Source: Hyphomicrobium_A sp964493785
GTDB taxonomy: Bacteria; Pseudomonadota; Alphaproteobacteria; Rhizobiales; Hyphomicrobiaceae
Length of the DNA: 64,000 bases
Assembly (NCBI GenBank): GCA_964493785.1
Contig: CAZBPM010000001.1
Location: 186,001 to 250,000 of the forward strand
Reading direction: 5' to 3'
Part shown: positions 63,014 to 64,000 of the stretch, in pieces
How positions within the stretch are numbered: position 1 is the first letter of the stretch
Layout: each line of letters opens with the position of its first letter
Position numbers and translations under genes: made by a program
The notes under the pieces: generated by a model
The model's input: only the letters and a program-made list of their open reading frames with translations
Told to the model about the DNA's origin: nothing
Databases searched by the model: none

Positions 63014-63151
63014 ATGCAATTCAATCCGCTAGCGTTCATCGAGCTGTTCGTCGTCCTGGCCTTCGTAATCGCTTGGGGCATCCTCGAGCTTGTGACGCGC
63101 CGCCTCGACCGCAAGCGGCAGGATCGCCCGCCGGACGATGACGGTCGGTGA
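63014..63151 (+). CDS. 45-residue single-pass membrane protein (paralogue)
   Basis: ATG 63014 encodes 'FIELFVVLAFVIAWGILELV' as a membrane helix, then 'TRRLDRKRQDRPPDDDGR'. The helix and basic juxtamembrane pattern match its upstream neighbour. No Shine-Dalgarno is strong. It ends 4 nt before the converging membrane gene. Confidence 0.5.
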   Translation: MQFNPLAFIELFVVLAFVIAWGILELVTRRLDRKRQDRPPDDDGR

Positions 63152-63155
63152 AGGG

Positions 63156-64000
63156 CTAGCGGGACAGAAGCGGGAACGTCACGGCGATTGCCCAGGCGAA
63201 CGCGAGAGCGTTGGCGCAGCCGCCGACCAGCGGGAAGTTTGTCTGGCGATACACCCAGCCGCTGAACAATCCGTAGATGATGAAGAACAGCAAAATCACC
63301 GGCACGATGATGACGAGAAAGAAGAGTTTCTCGAAGCTCAACGCCACTGCAATCGCCAGTGATGCGAGGAAGCAGAGCTTGGTGAAGGCATAGGATCCAC
63401 GCGGTGCGTTCAAGCCGCGAGTTAGCCATTCATCGCTGAGAAAGTAGGGGATCGTTCCTATCAGCATCGCGGCAATCAAGGCGAAGCGACCTTCGACGGG
63501 TACGAAGGACGTCACGAAGCGGTCGATGAAGAAGCCGAACACGGCGATGCTGTAGAACGCCACAGCCATCGTGCTGGTAATGAACGACGGCCACGCTATG
63601 CGCGGTGCTTCGGGAGCGGCGGCCCGCGTCGCGATGGATAGTGCGACTGCGGTGATCAGACCGTAGACAGCAAAATGCGCGGCAAGATAATCCCCCACGA
63701 GGATGGGAAGAAACTCGGTTGGAGCCTTCCATAGGACCAGCGGCGTTAGCAGCATAGGCGCGACCGCGACGGGCAACAGGCGGCGCCATGGAAGGCCTGC
63801 GCCGAGAGGGCGGCTTGCGACAACGGGCAGTAGTCGGGACAGCGGGCGCCCGAGCAGTGTCAGCGACAGGAACAGCAACGCGATCCATATCCCGCGGGAA
63901 TCGACGAATTCGTCGCCTGCCAAGCGCTGCCGGCCGAAGGCATCTTCGAGCCAGGCTTTCGTCGTCGCCAGGGCCGCGTGGCTGTAGAGCACGCTGACGT
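63156..64000 (-). CDS. membrane protein, N-terminus outside window (partial)
   Basis: At least 280 codons, open to the right edge. After 'YSHAALATTKAWLEDAFGRQ' come about seven transmembrane segments. The first stretch, with His following a strand, recalls the end of an alpha/beta hydrolase domain with a C-terminal membrane part, as in some S33-like fusion proteins; this is a guess. The leftmost GTG (63992) is not assumed to be the start because codons continue upstream. Confidence 0.6.
   Translation of the reverse strand, partial: VSVLYSHAALATTKAWLEDAFGRQRLAGDEFVDSRGIWIALLFLSLTLLGRPLSRLLPVVASRPLGAGLPWRRLLPVAVAPMLLTPLVLWKAPTEFLPILVGDYLAAHFAVYGLITAVALSIATRAAAPEAPRIAWPSFITSTMAVAFYSIAVFGFFIDRFVTSFVPVEGRFALIAAMLIGTIPYFLSDEWLTRGLNAPRGSYAFTKLCFLASLAIAVALSFEKLFFLVIIVPVILLFFIIYGLFSGWVYRQTNFPLVGGCANALAFAWAIAVTFPLLSR

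Overview
The window is about 50 kb of an aerobic-type purple-bacterial photosynthesis gene cluster (about 13.8-62.8 kb), preceded by about 13.7 kb of accessory and stress-related genes. Alpha-proteobacterial PpsR, PpaA/AerR, PufQ, PuhABCE and LhaA, a type-2 reaction centre, the O2-dependent cyclase AcsF, a spirilloxanthin-type crtCDEFIB set, ALA synthase and GGAAC-N17-GTT (EcfG-type) promoters point to a GC-rich phototrophic alphaproteobacterium, perhaps Hyphomicrobiales. The genus cannot be fixed from this window. No rRNA, tRNA, insertion sequence or CRISPR array was recognised.

Layout. 0.3-9.1 kb: Sel1-like and DUF2267 proteins, a response regulator broken by two frameshifts, SemiSWEET, an SDR, GlsB-type and YedK genes, an acyl-CoA dehydrogenase split by an in-frame amber codon, small stress-type proteins, a YedK gene fragment, a candidate EcfG-driven small RNA and a cold-shock gene. 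9.1-13.8 kb: a glycosyltransferase, two CBS-domain proteins, a CbbY-like HAD protein that has lost its catalytic residues, and a CbbR-like LysR regulator. 13.8-20.6 kb (minus): membrane protein, tspO, bchP, a PucC-family gene, bchG, ppsR, ppaA. 20.9-37.1 kb (plus): bchFNBHLM-lhaA-puhABC-orf-acsF-puhE-hemA-BLUF. 37.4-47.4 kb (minus): crtE, crtF, then bchCXYZ-pufQBALM. 47.5-62.8 kb (plus): crtD, crtC, a bacteriophytochrome kinase, a response regulator with a PpaA-like tail, ispH, bchIDO, crtIB, dxs, followed by two tiny related membrane proteins and the end of a membrane protein that runs off the window.

How the genes work together. HemA, BchIDH, BchM, AcsF, BchNBL, BchF, BchXYZ, BchC, BchG and BchP form nearly a whole bacteriochlorophyll a pathway; no 8-vinyl reductase was seen. 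CrtEBICDF make a spirilloxanthin-type carotenoid, with IspH and Dxs supplying isoprenoid precursor. PufBALM, PuhA and the assembly factors LhaA, PuhB, PuhC, PuhE and PufQ make the RC-LH1 core; pufC, pufX, LH2 genes and crtA are absent here. Four perfect TGT-N12-ACA sites (bchG, bchC, crtE/crtD, crtI) fit control by the local PpsR. Three possible light-sensing inputs sit in the same cluster: PpaA (B12 type), a stand-alone BLUF protein, and a bacteriophytochrome histidine kinase whose adjacent response regulator carries a domain resembling the helical half of PpaA. This last pair is the most notable candidate system in the window.
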